Below the pieces are notes generated by a model, which worked only from the letters and a program-made list of their open reading frames with translations, searched no databases and was not told the origin of the DNA. This document shows positions 55,006-64,000 of a stretch of DNA of 64,000 nt, piece by piece. Origin of the DNA: Pseudomonas sp. KK4 (GTDB lineage: Bacteria > Pseudomonadota > Gammaproteobacteria > Pseudomonadales > Pseudomonadaceae). Position 1 is the first letter of the stretch; each line of letters starts with the position of its first letter. A program made the position numbers and the translations under genes. Where the stretch lies: NCBI RefSeq assembly GCF_001984065.1, contig NZ_LYVP01000007.1:1-64000 (forward strand), in the 5' to 3' direction.

Positions 55006-55272
55006 ATGAACGCCCCGCTCCGTATCAACGAAGCTCTTTTGATTGCCGACCGTGCCTTCAAACCTTTCCAGTGCGTGGCCTGGGCGCCACAGGACGGCAA
55101 CGGCGAACTCTGCCTGACCGTCATTGACCGCACCAACAACAGTATAGGTCGCAAGCAGATCCCCAGCAGCACCTACACCGATCCGCAACAGCTTGAGCGC
55201 CTGCTTGAACAAGCCCGTCAAGAGCTGAGCCAGGAAGGTTATCAATTGCAATCCTGGTCGATGCCGCACTGA
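55006..55272 (+). CDS. Conserved small hypothetical protein
   Basis: 88 residues, no signal peptide, mixed alpha/beta: INEALLIADRAFKPFQCVAW, GELCLTVIDRTNNSIGRKQI and a helix QQLERLLEQARQELSQEGY. I recognise it only as a Pseudomonas-type conserved small protein. GAGAGAACATCCT precedes ATG 55006. A perfect palindrome follows. Confidence 0.75.
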   Translation: MNAPLRINEALLIADRAFKPFQCVAWAPQDGNGELCLTVIDRTNNSIGRKQIPSSTYTDPQQLERLLEQARQELSQEGYQLQSWSMPH

Positions 55273-55279
55273 TCTTTTT

Positions 55280-55303
55280 GCGGATTACCCCGGGGTAATC
55301 CGC
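55280..55303. terminator. 24-bp perfect palindrome / bidirectional terminator
   Basis: GCGGATTACCCC and its exact complement GGGGTAATCCGC with no spacer, preceded by CTTTTT. As RNA a hairpin with a small loop formed by the central bases. Confidence 0.7.
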
Positions 55304-55549
55304 ACCCACCCTTAGTTGCCTGTTTTTCGATGAATAATTGCACTTTTTGCACGCCCTTAAACTAGCTTTGCGCTGATATGAATCATGTGCAGGCTTGCCA
55401 CTGGTTCGAAAAGACACTGTTGTGGCACACAGCGACTCTCCGTCTGTTAGTTCTGTCAGTTGTGCAACACCCCATTCCGGGATTGAATATTCCTCCTATA
55501 AAGCCGCCACCCAACTCGCGGATGTGACGGCTCGCAAGGAGATGCGTGA

Positions 55550-56839
55550 ATGTCAGGCCCGTCTGCTCTAGCTCTCTCGCCCACCTTCAACGATGCCGGC
55601 CAGCTCGATGCCAGTTTCGCCAACCATGGCAAAACCCAGGTGTACTTCGCCGGCAGTCTTTCCAGCATGGCCAATGGCGTTGCCGTCGATGCCCAGGGTC
55701 GGATTCTGGTGGCGGCCAAGGTCGGGATGGCGGCCGGCAGCAGGTTTGGCCTGGCTCGCCTGCTGGAGGATGGTTCGGCGGACCTGACATTCGGTAATCA
55801 GGGCAGCGTCATCGGTCAATTCGAACCAGGCTTCGAAGCCATGGCTGCCAAGGTCTACGCCCTGCCCGACGGCAACATCCTGATTGTCGGCCTGCACTAC
55901 GAAAACGCACACCGCACCCTCCCCGCCCTGGCGTTGTTCGACCCGTCCGGGCGTTCGGCGCCGCACTTTGGCGACAATGGGCGCTGTGTGGTGCGCCTGC
56001 CGGGCAACCTGTCCCACGGTGTTCGCGATGCCTGGCTGCCACCCGGCGTACCCGGGGCCGAAGCCTGCGATGCCGGGGTGCAGGGGGATGGTCGAATCCT
56101 GCTGGTTGCCAATCACCATTTCGAACTGGCCGACCATGCCGGCATCCTTATACGGCTCGACACCGATGGCACGCTGGACAGCACCTTCAATGGCCGTGGC
56201 TTCGTGATCGTCAGGCACCTGCTGATGAATACCTGGCTCAACAGTGTCCGGGTGCAGCATGACGGGCGAATCCTCGTCGGCGGCTCGATCAACTTTCCCG
56301 AGGAAGGCCTGCTGGCCCGCTATCACCCCGACGGCAGCCTTGACGATCACTTTGCCGTGGATGGCTTCATGACATTCAAGGCCAACGGCCAGGGCGCTCA
56401 GGTCAGCCAGATCATCCAGCAGGACAATGGCGATGTGCAGTGCTTTGGCAGTAGCCGCGACCCCATGCGCTGCCTGACCCTGAAAATCCACATCAACGGC
56501 CGACCGGACATGCATTGCCACGATGGCCTGCCGCAACTGCTCGAAATCGGTCGCAACGGCGCTCAGTGGACCGCCGCCCAAGTACAAGCCGATGGCAGCG
56601 TCTATACCGCCGGCGCGACCATTGGCGGTATAGACGCCGACTTTATCCTGAGCCGTTACTTGCCCGACGGGCAACTTGACCGAAACTTCGGCAACGGTGC
56701 CGGATGGGTTCGCACCCGGTTCGGCCCCAGCCTCGACACGGCAACTTCAGTGGCGTTGCAGGCCGATGGAAACATCGTCGTCGGCGGTTATTCGCTGGAC
56801 GGCAATTATCATGCGATCGTCGCTCGTTATTCAGGTTGA
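55550..56839 (+). CDS. Delta-60 repeat protein
   Basis: 429 residues with about seven delta-60 (beta-propeller) repeats: each ends G-LD-F-G as in AGQLDASFANHG, DGTLDSTFNGRG, DGSLDDHFAVDG and DGQLDRNFGNG, followed by VQ-DG-I-VGG strands. No signal peptide is evident. Probably a repeat scaffold or extracellular protein; function unknown. Start at 55550 after GGAGATGCGTGA. Confidence 0.88.
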   Translation: MSGPSALALSPTFNDAGQLDASFANHGKTQVYFAGSLSSMANGVAVDAQGRILVAAKVGMAAGSRFGLARLLEDGSADLTFGNQGSVIGQFEPGFEAMAAKVYALPDGNILIVGLHYENAHRTLPALALFDPSGRSAPHFGDNGRCVVRLPGNLSHGVRDAWLPPGVPGAEACDAGVQGDGRILLVANHHFELADHAGILIRLDTDGTLDSTFNGRGFVIVRHLLMNTWLNSVRVQHDGRILVGGSINFPEEGLLARYHPDGSLDDHFAVDGFMTFKANGQGAQVSQIIQQDNGDVQCFGSSRDPMRCLTLKIHINGRPDMHCHDGLPQLLEIGRNGAQWTAAQVQADGSVYTAGATIGGIDADFILSRYLPDGQLDRNFGNGAGWVRTRFGPSLDTATSVALQADGNIVVGGYSLDGNYHAIVARYSG

Positions 56840-56908
56840 GTTTGCCCGCACTTGATCTTCTGATTCGCTTACGGCAACTTGCGCGCTTCTTATTACAAGG
56901 AGTAGCCG

Positions 56909-58411
56909 ATGTCCGGTTCCATGGCGCAAGCGTTCGCGCACAATTTCCTCGGCAACTCTCCTCGCTGGTACAAGCTTTGTATCGTCGGTTTTCTCATTGT
57001 CAATGCGCTGGTGTTGTGGACAATAGGTCCGGTGGCAGCCGGCTGGCTGCTGGTTCTGGAGTTCATTTTCACCCTGGCCATGGCGCTCAAGTGCTACCCG
57101 CTGATGCCTGGCGGTTTGTTGCTGGTGCAAGCCCTGCTGTTGAAGATGACCACGCCCCAGGCGCTGTATGACGAACTGCTGCACAACTTCCCGGTAATCC
57201 TGCTGCTGATGTTCATGGTGGCGGGCATCTATTTCATGAAAGACCTGCTGTTGTTTCTGTTCTCACGATTGCTGCTGGGCGTGCGCTCCAAGGCCATGCT
57301 CGCGTTGATGTTCTGCTTCCTCTCGGCATTCCTGTCGGCGTTTCTCGATGCCTTGACCGTCACCGCGGTGATCATCAGCGCCGCCGTGGGGTTTTATTCG
57401 GTGTATCACCGCGTAGCTTCGGGCACCGACCCGCGGCAAGACACCGGATACAGCGACGATCAACACCTGCCGCACCTGCACCATGACGATCTCAACCAAT
57501 TCCGCGCCTTCCTGCGCAGCCTGCTGATGCACGGCGCGGTGGGCACGGCGCTGGGGGGAGTCTGCACGCTGGTGGGCGAACCACAGAACCTGCTGATCGG
57601 CCATGAGATGGGCTGGCACTTCGCCGAGTTTTTTCTGAAGATCGCCCCGGTGTCGCTGCCGGTGCTGGTGGCGGGCCTGGTGACCTGCGTGCTGCTGGAG
57701 AAACTGCGCTGGTTCGGTTACGGCACGTTGCTGCCGGACAACGTGCGGGCCGTGCTGGCCGATTACGCGGCCCAGGACAACGCCGAGCGCACCCCGCGCC
57801 AACGTGCAGCGCTCATCGTGCAGGGCCTGGCGGCGCTGATTCTGATTGCCGGGCTGGCGTTTCATGTGGCGGAAGTGGGCCTGATCGGCTTGATGGTGAT
57901 TGTGCTGATCACCGCGTTTACCGGAATTACCGACGAGCATCGCCTGGGTTCGGCGTTCAAGGACGCCATGCCCTTCACCGCCTTGCTGGTGGTGTTCTTT
58001 GCCGTGGTGGCGGTGATTCACGATCAGCAACTGTTCACGCCGCTGATTCAATGGGTACTGGCCCTGCCGGCCGATCAGCAACCGGGCATGCTGTTCATCG
58101 CCAACGGCCTGCTCTCGGCGATCAGCGATAACGTGTTCGTGGCCACGATCTACATCACCGAAGTCAAACGGGCCTTCATGGCCGGGGAAATGACTCGCGA
58201 ACATTTCGAGACGCTGGCCATCGCCATCAACACCGGCACCAACCTGCCGAGTGTGGCGACGCCCAATGGGCAGGCGGCGTTTCTGTTCTTGCTGACGTCG
58301 GCGATTGCGCCGCTGGTGCGGCTGTCCTATGGGCGGATGGTGTGGATGGCGTTGCCGTATACGGTAGTGATGGGGGTGTTGGGGTGGTATGCCGTCAGTG
58401 CCTGGCTATAA
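56909..58411 (+). CDS. nhaB: Na+/H+ antiporter NhaB
   Basis: 500 residues, about twelve hydrophobic helices. NhaB pattern: [15 protein letters not shown] at the N-terminus, [35 protein letters not shown], and [19 protein letters not shown] near the end. Exports Na+ in exchange for protons. ACAAGGAGTAGCCG precedes the ATG. Confidence 0.96.
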   Translation: MSGSMAQAFAHNFLGNSPRWYKLCIVGFLIVNALVLWTIGPVAAGWLLVLEFIFTLAMALKCYPLMPGGLLLVQALLLKMTTPQALYDELLHNFPVILLLMFMVAGIYFMKDLLLFLFSRLLLGVRSKAMLALMFCFLSAFLSAFLDALTVTAVIISAAVGFYSVYHRVASGTDPRQDTGYSDDQHLPHLHHDDLNQFRAFLRSLLMHGAVGTALGGVCTLVGEPQNLLIGHEMGWHFAEFFLKIAPVSLPVLVAGLVTCVLLEKLRWFGYGTLLPDNVRAVLADYAAQDNAERTPRQRAALIVQGLAALILIAGLAFHVAEVGLIGLMVIVLITAFTGITDEHRLGSAFKDAMPFTALLVVFFAVVAVIHDQQLFTPLIQWVLALPADQQPGMLFIANGLLSAISDNVFVATIYITEVKRAFMAGEMTREHFETLAIAINTGTNLPSVATPNGQAAFLFLLTSAIAPLVRLSYGRMVWMALPYTVVMGVLGWYAVSAWL

Positions 58412-58415
58412 CTCC

Positions 58416-58516
58416 CTGTAGGGGCGAGCTCGCTCGCGATGGTCGTCAACGATAACGCGGGTAGTCTGGTAGCCCGTGTTGTCCTGACGATCTTCGCGAG
58501 CGAGCTCGCTCCTGAA
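58416..58516. repeat. Inverted REP pair
   Basis: GGGGCGAGCTCGCTCGCGAT (58421-58440) and TTCGCGAGCGAGCTCGCTCC (58493-58512), facing each other over about 50 bp between convergent genes. Same family as 43296-43397. Confidence 0.8.
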
Positions 58517-58523
58517 CGGGTGG

Positions 58524-59345
58524 TCAGTGTTTGAGGATGTATTGCTCGATCGCCTGCGCTACACCGTCGTCACTGTTGCTTGCCGTGATTGCATCCGCCT
58601 GGCGCTTGACCTCTTCCTGCGCCTGCCCCATGGCAATCGACAACCCGGCCACATGAAACATCGCCGGGTCATTGCCGCCATCGCCGATGGCCGCCGTGTG
58701 CTCCAGCGGCACGCCGAGGTGCTCGGCCAGTGTCGCCAGCGCATCGCCCTTGTTGGCTTGCATCGCGGTCACGTCCAGGTAAACCGGTTGTGACCGGGAC
58801 ACCTGGGCCTGGCCTTCGACCTGCGCCAGCAATCGCGCTTCGAGCTCCACCAGCAATTGCGTGTTGTTGCTGGCGGCGACGATTTTGTCGATGCGCGTCA
58901 GATAGGGCTCGAAACTTTCCACCACCACCGGCGGATAGCCGAGGCCATGCTGTTCGCGCGGCACCAAAGGACCCTCGGGATCTTTGGCCAGCCAGTCACC
59001 GCCGCTGAACACCCATACCTCGACGTCCGGCTGATCGGCGAACAGCGCCAGGGTGGTCAGGGCTGCCGTGGCCGGCAGGTAATGCGCCACCAGCAGGCTG
59101 CCATCGGGATTGACCAGCGTGCCGCCGTTGAAGGCGGCTGTGGGCAGGTCGACGCCCAGCGCTTCAATCGTCTGCAACATGGCCTTGGGCGGACGCCCGG
59201 TGGCGAGGCTGAACAACACGCCAGCCTCGCGCAACGCACGCACCGCATCGATGGTGCGCTGGCTGAGACTGTGATCGGGCAGCAGCAAGGTGCCGTCCAT
59301 GTCGCTGAGCAAAAATCTGATCGGTTGTGCCGTGACTTCGCTCAT
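58524..59345 (-). CDS. Cof-type HAD-IIB sugar phosphatase
   Basis: 273 residues. Motif I DMDGTLLLPDH, motif II SLATGRPP, motif III Lys region (MQANKGDALATL) and motif IV GDGGNDPAMF; the C2B cap lies between. Dephosphorylates sugar phosphates or related metabolites. It overlaps zwf by 4 nt, making it the third gene of gndA-zwf-HAD. Confidence 0.93.
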   Translation of the reverse strand: MSEVTAQPIRFLLSDMDGTLLLPDHSLSQRTIDAVRALREAGVLFSLATGRPPKAMLQTIEALGVDLPTAAFNGGTLVNPDGSLLVAHYLPATAALTTLALFADQPDVEVWVFSGGDWLAKDPEGPLVPREQHGLGYPPVVVESFEPYLTRIDKIVAASNNTQLLVELEARLLAQVEGQAQVSRSQPVYLDVTAMQANKGDALATLAEHLGVPLEHTAAIGDGGNDPAMFHVAGLSIAMGQAQEEVKRQADAITASNSDDGVAQAIEQYILKH

Positions 59346-60865
59346 CCCAGGCCGTGCCAGACGCGACCATCGCGAGTCAGCAATTCTTCGGCGGCCTGCG
59401 GCCCGTTTTCGCCCGCGGCGTAACCCTGCACCGTGGCATCCTGCTGCCAGGCATCGAGGAAGGGTTGCACCGCGCGCCAGCCGTTTTCAATGTTGTCGGC
59501 GCGCTGGAACAGGGTCTGGTCGCCGGTCAGGCAGTCGTAGATCAGGGTTTCGTAGCCGGTGGACGGCTGCATCTCGAAGAAGTCCTTGTAGGCAAAGCCC
59601 AGTTCGATGTTGTCCATCTTCAGGGCCTGGCCCGGCCGCTTGGCCAGCAGGTCGAACCACATGCCTTCGTTGGGCTGAATCTGGATCCGCAGGTAGGTGG
59701 GCGCGAGCTCATCCACCTCGGTATCGCGGAACTGCGCATAGGGCGCCGGTTTGAAGCAGATGACGATCTCGGTGTCGCGCACGCTCATGCGCTTGCCGGT
59801 ACGCAGGTAGAACGGCACGCCGACCCAGCGCCAGTTGTCGATCATCACCTTGAGGGCGACATAGGTTTCGGTATTGCTATCGGGTGCCACCCGGTCTTCC
59901 TGGCGATACCCGGCCAGGGCCTTGCCATCGACTTCACCGGCGGTGTACTGACCGCGAACCGAATTGGCCCGTGCCTCCTCGACCGTCCAGGGCCGAATCG
60001 CGCCAACCACCTTGGCCTTCTCGCCACGCACCGCATCGGCGCCAAACGCCGCCGGCGGTTCCATGGCCACCATTGCCAGCAACTGGAACAGGTGATTGGG
60101 CACCATGTCCCGCAGGGCGCCGGTGTTTTCGTAGAAACTGCCACGGGTTTCCACGCCAACGGTTTCGGCGGCAGTGATCTGCACGTGGTCGATGTAGTGA
60201 TTGTTCCAGAATGCTTCGAACAGGCTGTTGGAGAAGCGGCTGATCAGAATGTTCTGCACCGTCTCTTTGCCCAGGTAGTGATCGATGCGATAGATCTGCT
60301 TTTCCGACATGACCTTGAGCAGGCAGGCGTTCAAGGCCTCGGCCGTTTGCAGGTCGGAACCGAAAGGCTTCTCGATCACCACCCTTCTGAACGCTTCGGG
60401 GCTTTCTTCGAGCAAACCGGAGGCACCGAGGCGGCGCACCACTTCACTGAAAAAGCGTGGCGCGGTAGCCAGGTAGAACACCGCGTTGCCCGTGCCGCTG
60501 TCGGCGATTTTCGCCGCCAGCGCCTGATAAGTGCTGTCGTCCAGGAAATCGCCCTGAACGTAGCTGATGCCTTTGGCCAGTTGCTCCCACAATTGGGGGT
60601 CCAGGGACTGGTCGCCCTTGCCCACTTTGCTGGCTACTTCCGTGCGGATGAAGTCTTCGAGCTTTTGCGCGAAGCCTTCATCGCTGATGGCGTTGTGGTC
60701 AACGCCGACGATCCGCAGTCCATCCCCGAGTAAACCGTCGCGCTTGAGGTTGTAAAGCGCCGGCATCAGCAGGCGCTTGACCAGATCACCATGGGCGCCG
60801 AACAGAAACAGCGTGGTCGGTGGAGCGGGTTCAGTCTTGGATTTCCTGCGGATCGCATGGGTCAT
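59342..60865 (-). CDS. zwf: Glucose-6-phosphate 1-dehydrogenase
   Basis: 507 residues. [21 protein letters not shown] (nucleotide-binding), the active-site segment [15 protein letters not shown] and [14 protein letters not shown]. Oxidises glucose-6-phosphate to 6-phosphogluconolactone with NADP+/NAD+. Overlaps gndA upstream and the HAD gene downstream by 4 nt each. Pseudomonads usually have another zwf in the hex cluster; this one is linked to gndA. Confidence 0.97.
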   Translation of the reverse strand: MTHAIRRKSKTEPAPPTTLFLFGAHGDLVKRLLMPALYNLKRDGLLGDGLRIVGVDHNAISDEGFAQKLEDFIRTEVASKVGKGDQSLDPQLWEQLAKGISYVQGDFLDDSTYQALAAKIADSGTGNAVFYLATAPRFFSEVVRRLGASGLLEESPEAFRRVVIEKPFGSDLQTAEALNACLLKVMSEKQIYRIDHYLGKETVQNILISRFSNSLFEAFWNNHYIDHVQITAAETVGVETRGSFYENTGALRDMVPNHLFQLLAMVAMEPPAAFGADAVRGEKAKVVGAIRPWTVEEARANSVRGQYTAGEVDGKALAGYRQEDRVAPDSNTETYVALKVMIDNWRWVGVPFYLRTGKRMSVRDTEIVICFKPAPYAQFRDTEVDELAPTYLRIQIQPNEGMWFDLLAKRPGQALKMDNIELGFAYKDFFEMQPSTGYETLIYDCLTGDQTLFQRADNIENGWRAVQPFLDAWQQDATVQGYAAGENGPQAAEELLTRDGRVWHGLG

Positions 60866-61842
60866 TTTTTCGGAGTCTCCACATGGCCGCCAAAGCCGAA
60901 GCGCTGGGCCGAAAGAATCTTGTCACCGAAGGTGCCCTGGCCGCGCGAACGGTAGCGGGCGAACAGCGAGTTGGACAGTACCGGCACCGGCACCGCTTGT
61001 TCCATGGCGGCCTCAATGGTCCACTGGCCTTCGCCACTGTCGGCTACCGAACCGGAAAAACCGTCGAGCTTCGGATCGCTGGCCAGGGCATCGGCGGTCA
61101 AGTCGAGCAGCCAGGACGACACCACGCTGCCACGGCGCCACACTTCGGCGATGTCGGCGACGTTCAGGTCAAAGCGCTGATCTTCCGGGAGGTTGGTGCT
61201 GGATTTGGTCTTGAGAATATCGAAGCCTTCGGCAAAGGCCTGCATCATTCCGTATTCGATACCGTTGTGGATCATCTTGACGAAATGCCCGGCGCCTGCA
61301 GGGCCGGCGTGAATGTAGCCATGTTCGGCGCGGTGGTCATCGGACTTGCGATCCTTGGTGCGCGGGATTTCGCCCATGCCCGGTGCCAGGCTGGCGAACA
61401 GCGGATCGAGTCGCGAAACGGTCTCGGCGTCGCCGCCGATCATCATGCAGTAACCGCGCTCCAGGCCCCAGACGCCACCGGAGGTCCCGACGTCGACATA
61501 GTGCAGGCCTTTTTCCGACAGGGTCTTGGCCCGGCGAATGTCGTCCTTATAGAAGGTGTTGCCGCCGTCGATGATGGTATCGCCGGCTTCGAGCAGATTG
61601 CTCAGGGTGTCGATGGTGTCTTCGGTCGGTGCGCCTGCCGGCAGCATGACCCACACCGCTCGTGGTTTGGCCAGGCCAGCGACAAGGGCCGGCAAATCGG
61701 CGACGCCATTGGCGCCTTCTGCGCTCAGAGCGTCGACGAAGGCGGTATTGCGGTCGTACACAACGGTGGAATGGCCGTTGAGCATCAGGCGCCGCGCAAT
61801 ATTGCCGCCCATGCGGCCCAGTCCAATAATCCCGAGTTGCAT
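60862..61842 (-). CDS. gnd: 6-phosphogluconate dehydrogenase (decarboxylating, GndA type)
   Basis: 326 residues, the short form (long forms are about 470). [13 protein letters not shown] (cofactor site), [20 protein letters not shown] (substrate site), [17 protein letters not shown] (catalytic Lys and following His-Asn). Converts 6-phosphogluconate to ribulose-5-phosphate, probably NAD-linked. First gene of the operon. Start at MQLGIIG; the frame is open 17 codons upstream. Confidence 0.96.
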   Translation of the reverse strand: MQLGIIGLGRMGGNIARRLMLNGHSTVVYDRNTAFVDALSAEGANGVADLPALVAGLAKPRAVWVMLPAGAPTEDTIDTLSNLLEAGDTIIDGGNTFYKDDIRRAKTLSEKGLHYVDVGTSGGVWGLERGYCMMIGGDAETVSRLDPLFASLAPGMGEIPRTKDRKSDDHRAEHGYIHAGPAGAGHFVKMIHNGIEYGMMQAFAEGFDILKTKSSTNLPEDQRFDLNVADIAEVWRRGSVVSSWLLDLTADALASDPKLDGFSGSVADSGEGQWTIEAAMEQAVPVPVLSNSLFARYRSRGQGTFGDKILSAQRFGFGGHVETPKK

Positions 61843-62115
61843 GTGCTGATGCTCCCTACTACAAATAAAAGTGTGTCTATGGTTATAGCCCAACGCGACT
61901 ACTGAGGGTTAGTCCAGAGCGCTGGCGTGAAGTTTCCGGGCATTGTGCCCGAACCAGAGAGATAACGCCTGTAATCACGCCGAAGACACAGCGACCATGA
62001 AAAATAAAAAAGTTCCCTTCACGGGCAAAAGAAATCAAAATTGGCGCCGATAGTCATTCTGGCTCCGATGTCGGGGCAGATTTACAGTTGAGGCACGCCA
62101 TTTGCGAGGTGAGCA

Positions 62116-62292
62116 ATGGGCACAGTACACACCGCACTGCCAGCACAAACCCTTTACGTCACTATCCGTCGCGACGAATTGCGTCAGTTGAAGGACGAGC
62201 GTGACCAGCTCAAGCAAGAACTGGCGCAACTACGCTTGCTCATCCAGGGCCAGCAACCCTTACCTGTGACTCAACGCGCGCCCCACGCCTGA
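62116..62292 (+). CDS. Small coiled-coil protein
   Basis: 58 residues: a short N-terminus, then RRDELRQLKDERDQLKQELA and QLRLLIQG, a clear leucine-heptad coiled coil, then a proline-rich tail ending RAPHA. GAGGTGAGCA lies just before the ATG. No known function; it is followed by a hairpin, which supports a real gene. Confidence 0.65.
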   Translation: MGTVHTALPAQTLYVTIRRDELRQLKDERDQLKQELAQLRLLIQGQQPLPVTQRAPHA

Positions 62293-62305
62293 TCCCTCGC
62301 TTTTG

Positions 62306-62334
62306 ATCGGAAGCAGCATTTCGTTGCTTCCGAT
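62306..62334. terminator. Hairpin after the small coiled-coil gene
   Basis: ATCGGAAGCA-N9-TGCTTCCGAT, 10-bp perfect stem. No T-run after it. Confidence 0.6.
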
Positions 62335-62490
62335 GCACCGCAGCCCTTGGCCGATTCCGGCGAACTCACGAAGTTTTCACATCCGGTTATAGATACTCCC
62401 GCCGATTGTGGCCGCTCGTACGCGCGCGCCACCCGTTCGTCTGCGCTTTAGTGGTCTGACGTCTGAAGTGAACATTGGCTGGAGCATTAA

Positions 62491-64000
62491 ATGGCTTGGT
62501 TTAAACGCAGTGATGCGACTGCGAAAGGTTTCGATTGGGCGGGGTTTCTCTGGCTGTTCCTGTTCTTCTGGTATTTCTCCGGCATCACCCAACTGCTGAT
62601 TCAACTGACGGGCACTTCCGGTTTTTCCGGTTTCCGCCAGGCCTTCGTGATGAGTGCCCTCTGGCTTGCGCCAATGCTGCTGTTCCCGCGCCAGACTCGC
62701 TTGCTGTCCGCGCTGATCGGCGTGGTGCTATGGGCCTGCTCCATGGCCAGCCTGGGTTATTTCTTCATCTATCAGCAGGAATTCTCCCAGAGCGTCATCT
62801 TCATCATGTTCGAGTCGAACGTGTCCGAAGCCGGCGAATACATGACCCAGTACTTCGCCTGGTGGATGGTCGTGGCGTTCCTCGCCCACACGGTTTTCGC
62901 CTGGTTCCTCTGGACTCGCCTTCGACCGGTGTACCTGCCCCGTGTCCAGGCCCTGGTGGCGGCGACCGCCATCGTGGTGGCCGTGGTCGGTTACCCGCTG
63001 ATCAAGCAGACCCTGCGCACCGGCAGCTTCGCCGAAGGCTTCGAGAAGTTCGAAACCCGCATCGAGCCTGCGGTGCCGTGGCAGATGGCCGTGGCCTATC
63101 ACCGCTACCTGGATACCCTGGGCGGCATGCAGGACATGCTCGACAGCGCCAGCAAGATCCCGCCGCTGCATAACCTCAAGGACGCCGCGGCCAATCAGCC
63201 GGCGACCCTGGTGCTGGTGATCGGTGAATCGACCAACCGTCAGCGCATGAGCCTCTACGGCTACCCGCGCCAGACCACCCCGGAACTGGACAAGCTCAAG
63301 GATCAACTGGCGGTCTTCGACAACGTCATCACGCCACGCCCCTACACCATCGAGGCGTTGCAACAGGTGCTGACCTTCGCCGACGAAGACAACCCGGATC
63401 TGTACCTGTCGACCCCGTCGCTGGTCAGCATGATGAAACAGGCCGGTTACAAGACGTTCTGGATCACCAACCAGCAGACCATGACCAAGCGCAACACCAT
63501 GCTCACGACCTTCTCCCAGCAGGCCGACGAGCAGGTGTACCTGAACAACAACCGCAACCAGAACGCCGCCCAGTACGATGGCGATGTGATCGAGCCGTTC
63601 AACAAGGCCCTGGCCGACGCGGCGCCGCGCAAGCTGATCGTGGTGCATCTGCTTGGCACCCACATGAGCTACCAGTACCGCTACCCGTCGACCTTCGACA
63701 AATTCCAGGATCGCGTCGGCGTACCGGCCGGAGTGCGTGACGATCAGTTGCCGACCTACAACAGCTACGACAACGCGGTGCTGTACAACGACTTCGTGGT
63801 CTCGAGCCTGATCAAGGACTACGCCAAAACCGATCCGAACGGCTTCCTGCTGTACCTGTCCGACCACGGCGAAGACGTTTTCGACTCCGCTGGCCATTCC
63901 ACCCTGGGCCGCAACGAAAACAAACCCACCGCGCCGATGTACACCATCCCGTTCATGGCCTGGGCCTCACCGAAATGGCGCGAAAATCACGACTGGAGCT
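62491..64000 (+). CDS. cptA: Phosphoethanolamine transferase CptA (3' end outside window)
   Basis: 503 codons present, no stop before the window end. Five N-terminal membrane helices (to about 165; FLWLFLFFWYFSGITQLL, SLGYFFIYQQEFSQSVIFIM), then the alkaline-phosphatase-like domain: LVLVIGESTNRQRMSLYGYP, nucleophile Thr286 in TPRPYTIEALQQ, HLLGTHMSYQYRYP, LSDHGEDVFDSAGHS. Matches E. coli CptA (YijP) closely as remembered. Transfers phosphoethanolamine to lipopolysaccharide core. GGAG before ATG 62491. Confidence 0.95.
   Translation, partial: MAWFKRSDATAKGFDWAGFLWLFLFFWYFSGITQLLIQLTGTSGFSGFRQAFVMSALWLAPMLLFPRQTRLLSALIGVVLWACSMASLGYFFIYQQEFSQSVIFIMFESNVSEAGEYMTQYFAWWMVVAFLAHTVFAWFLWTRLRPVYLPRVQALVAATAIVVAVVGYPLIKQTLRTGSFAEGFEKFETRIEPAVPWQMAVAYHRYLDTLGGMQDMLDSASKIPPLHNLKDAAANQPATLVLVIGESTNRQRMSLYGYPRQTTPELDKLKDQLAVFDNVITPRPYTIEALQQVLTFADEDNPDLYLSTPSLVSMMKQAGYKTFWITNQQTMTKRNTMLTTFSQQADEQVYLNNNRNQNAAQYDGDVIEPFNKALADAAPRKLIVVHLLGTHMSYQYRYPSTFDKFQDRVGVPAGVRDDQLPTYNSYDNAVLYNDFVVSSLIKDYAKTDPNGFLLYLSDHGEDVFDSAGHSTLGRNENKPTAPMYTIPFMAWASPKWRENHDWS

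Noticed and set aside
59354..60733. Plus-strand frame of 459 codons
   Set aside because: Shadow of zwf on the opposite strand.
62728..63897. Minus-strand frame of 389 codons
   Set aside because: Antisense to cptA, whose motifs are unmistakable.
1..64000. Search for CRISPR arrays, tRNA or rRNA genes, integrases and insertion sequences
   Set aside because: None seen; the only repeats are REP-type palindromes and the promoter repeats listed.

Overview
The window reads as a chromosomal segment of a Pseudomonas of the P. fluorescens lineage. Evidence: a complete fapABCDEF functional-amyloid operon, two OprD-type porins, three DUF2790 small exported proteins, GCGAGC-type REP palindromes (often as inverted pairs), a gnd-zwf-HAD operon and cptA. 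No tRNA, rRNA, integrase, transposase or CRISPR was seen. All calls come from reading the sequence; no database search was run.

Layout. (i) 1-3.4 kb: an alpha/beta hydrolase, an azoreductase and an ammonium transporter, all on the minus strand. (ii) About 4-24.6 kb: a thiol- and cyanate-stress region. It holds an AhpD-like peroxidase with glutaredoxin, a lytic transglycosylase, an OhrR-like MarR regulator divergent from an exported hydrolase, two intact cyanases and a third decaying copy, two beta-carbonic anhydrases plus a carbonic anhydrase fragment, an SLAC1/TehA-type anion channel, an MFS transporter, an acyl-CoA dehydrogenase-like protein, a histidine kinase with two response regulators, a MexT-like LysR regulator, two DUF2790 proteins, a second glutaredoxin, a DUF417 (RclC/YkgB-like) membrane protein, glutathione reductase and a CynR-like regulator. 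All three cyanase genes share a 48-nt leader that starts with a LysR-type dyad. (iii) 24.7-42.7 kb: accessory redox and catabolic genes with many LysR regulators: cytochrome P460, a GST, a quinol-monooxygenase-like protein, a GlxA/AraC regulator, two Tat-exported hydrolases, a 970-residue winged-helix/ATPase regulator, a third DUF2790 protein, an SDR and tandem OprD porins. By eye, regions ii and iii are more AT-rich than the right part. (iv) 42.9-64 kb: core-like, GC-rich genes: MmcQ/YjbR, DUF1294, uppP, a chemotaxis receptor, pnuC with an NadR-like kinase, the fap operon with a sigma-54-type promoter and a nearby sigma-54 activator, a delta-60 repeat protein, nhaB, gndA-zwf-HAD and cptA (cut by the window end).

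How it may work together (inference). Cyanase consumes cyanate and bicarbonate and yields ammonia and CO2; carbonic anhydrase regenerates bicarbonate; the anion channel could move cyanate or bicarbonate. Glutaredoxins, glutathione reductase, the AhpD-like protein and the RclC-like protein would handle thiol oxidants such as hypothiocyanite or hypochlorous acid. Hypothiocyanite chemistry can itself yield cyanate, so one regulon for both would make sense. The repeated leader, paralogues and gene fragments show that the region grew by internal duplication followed by decay.
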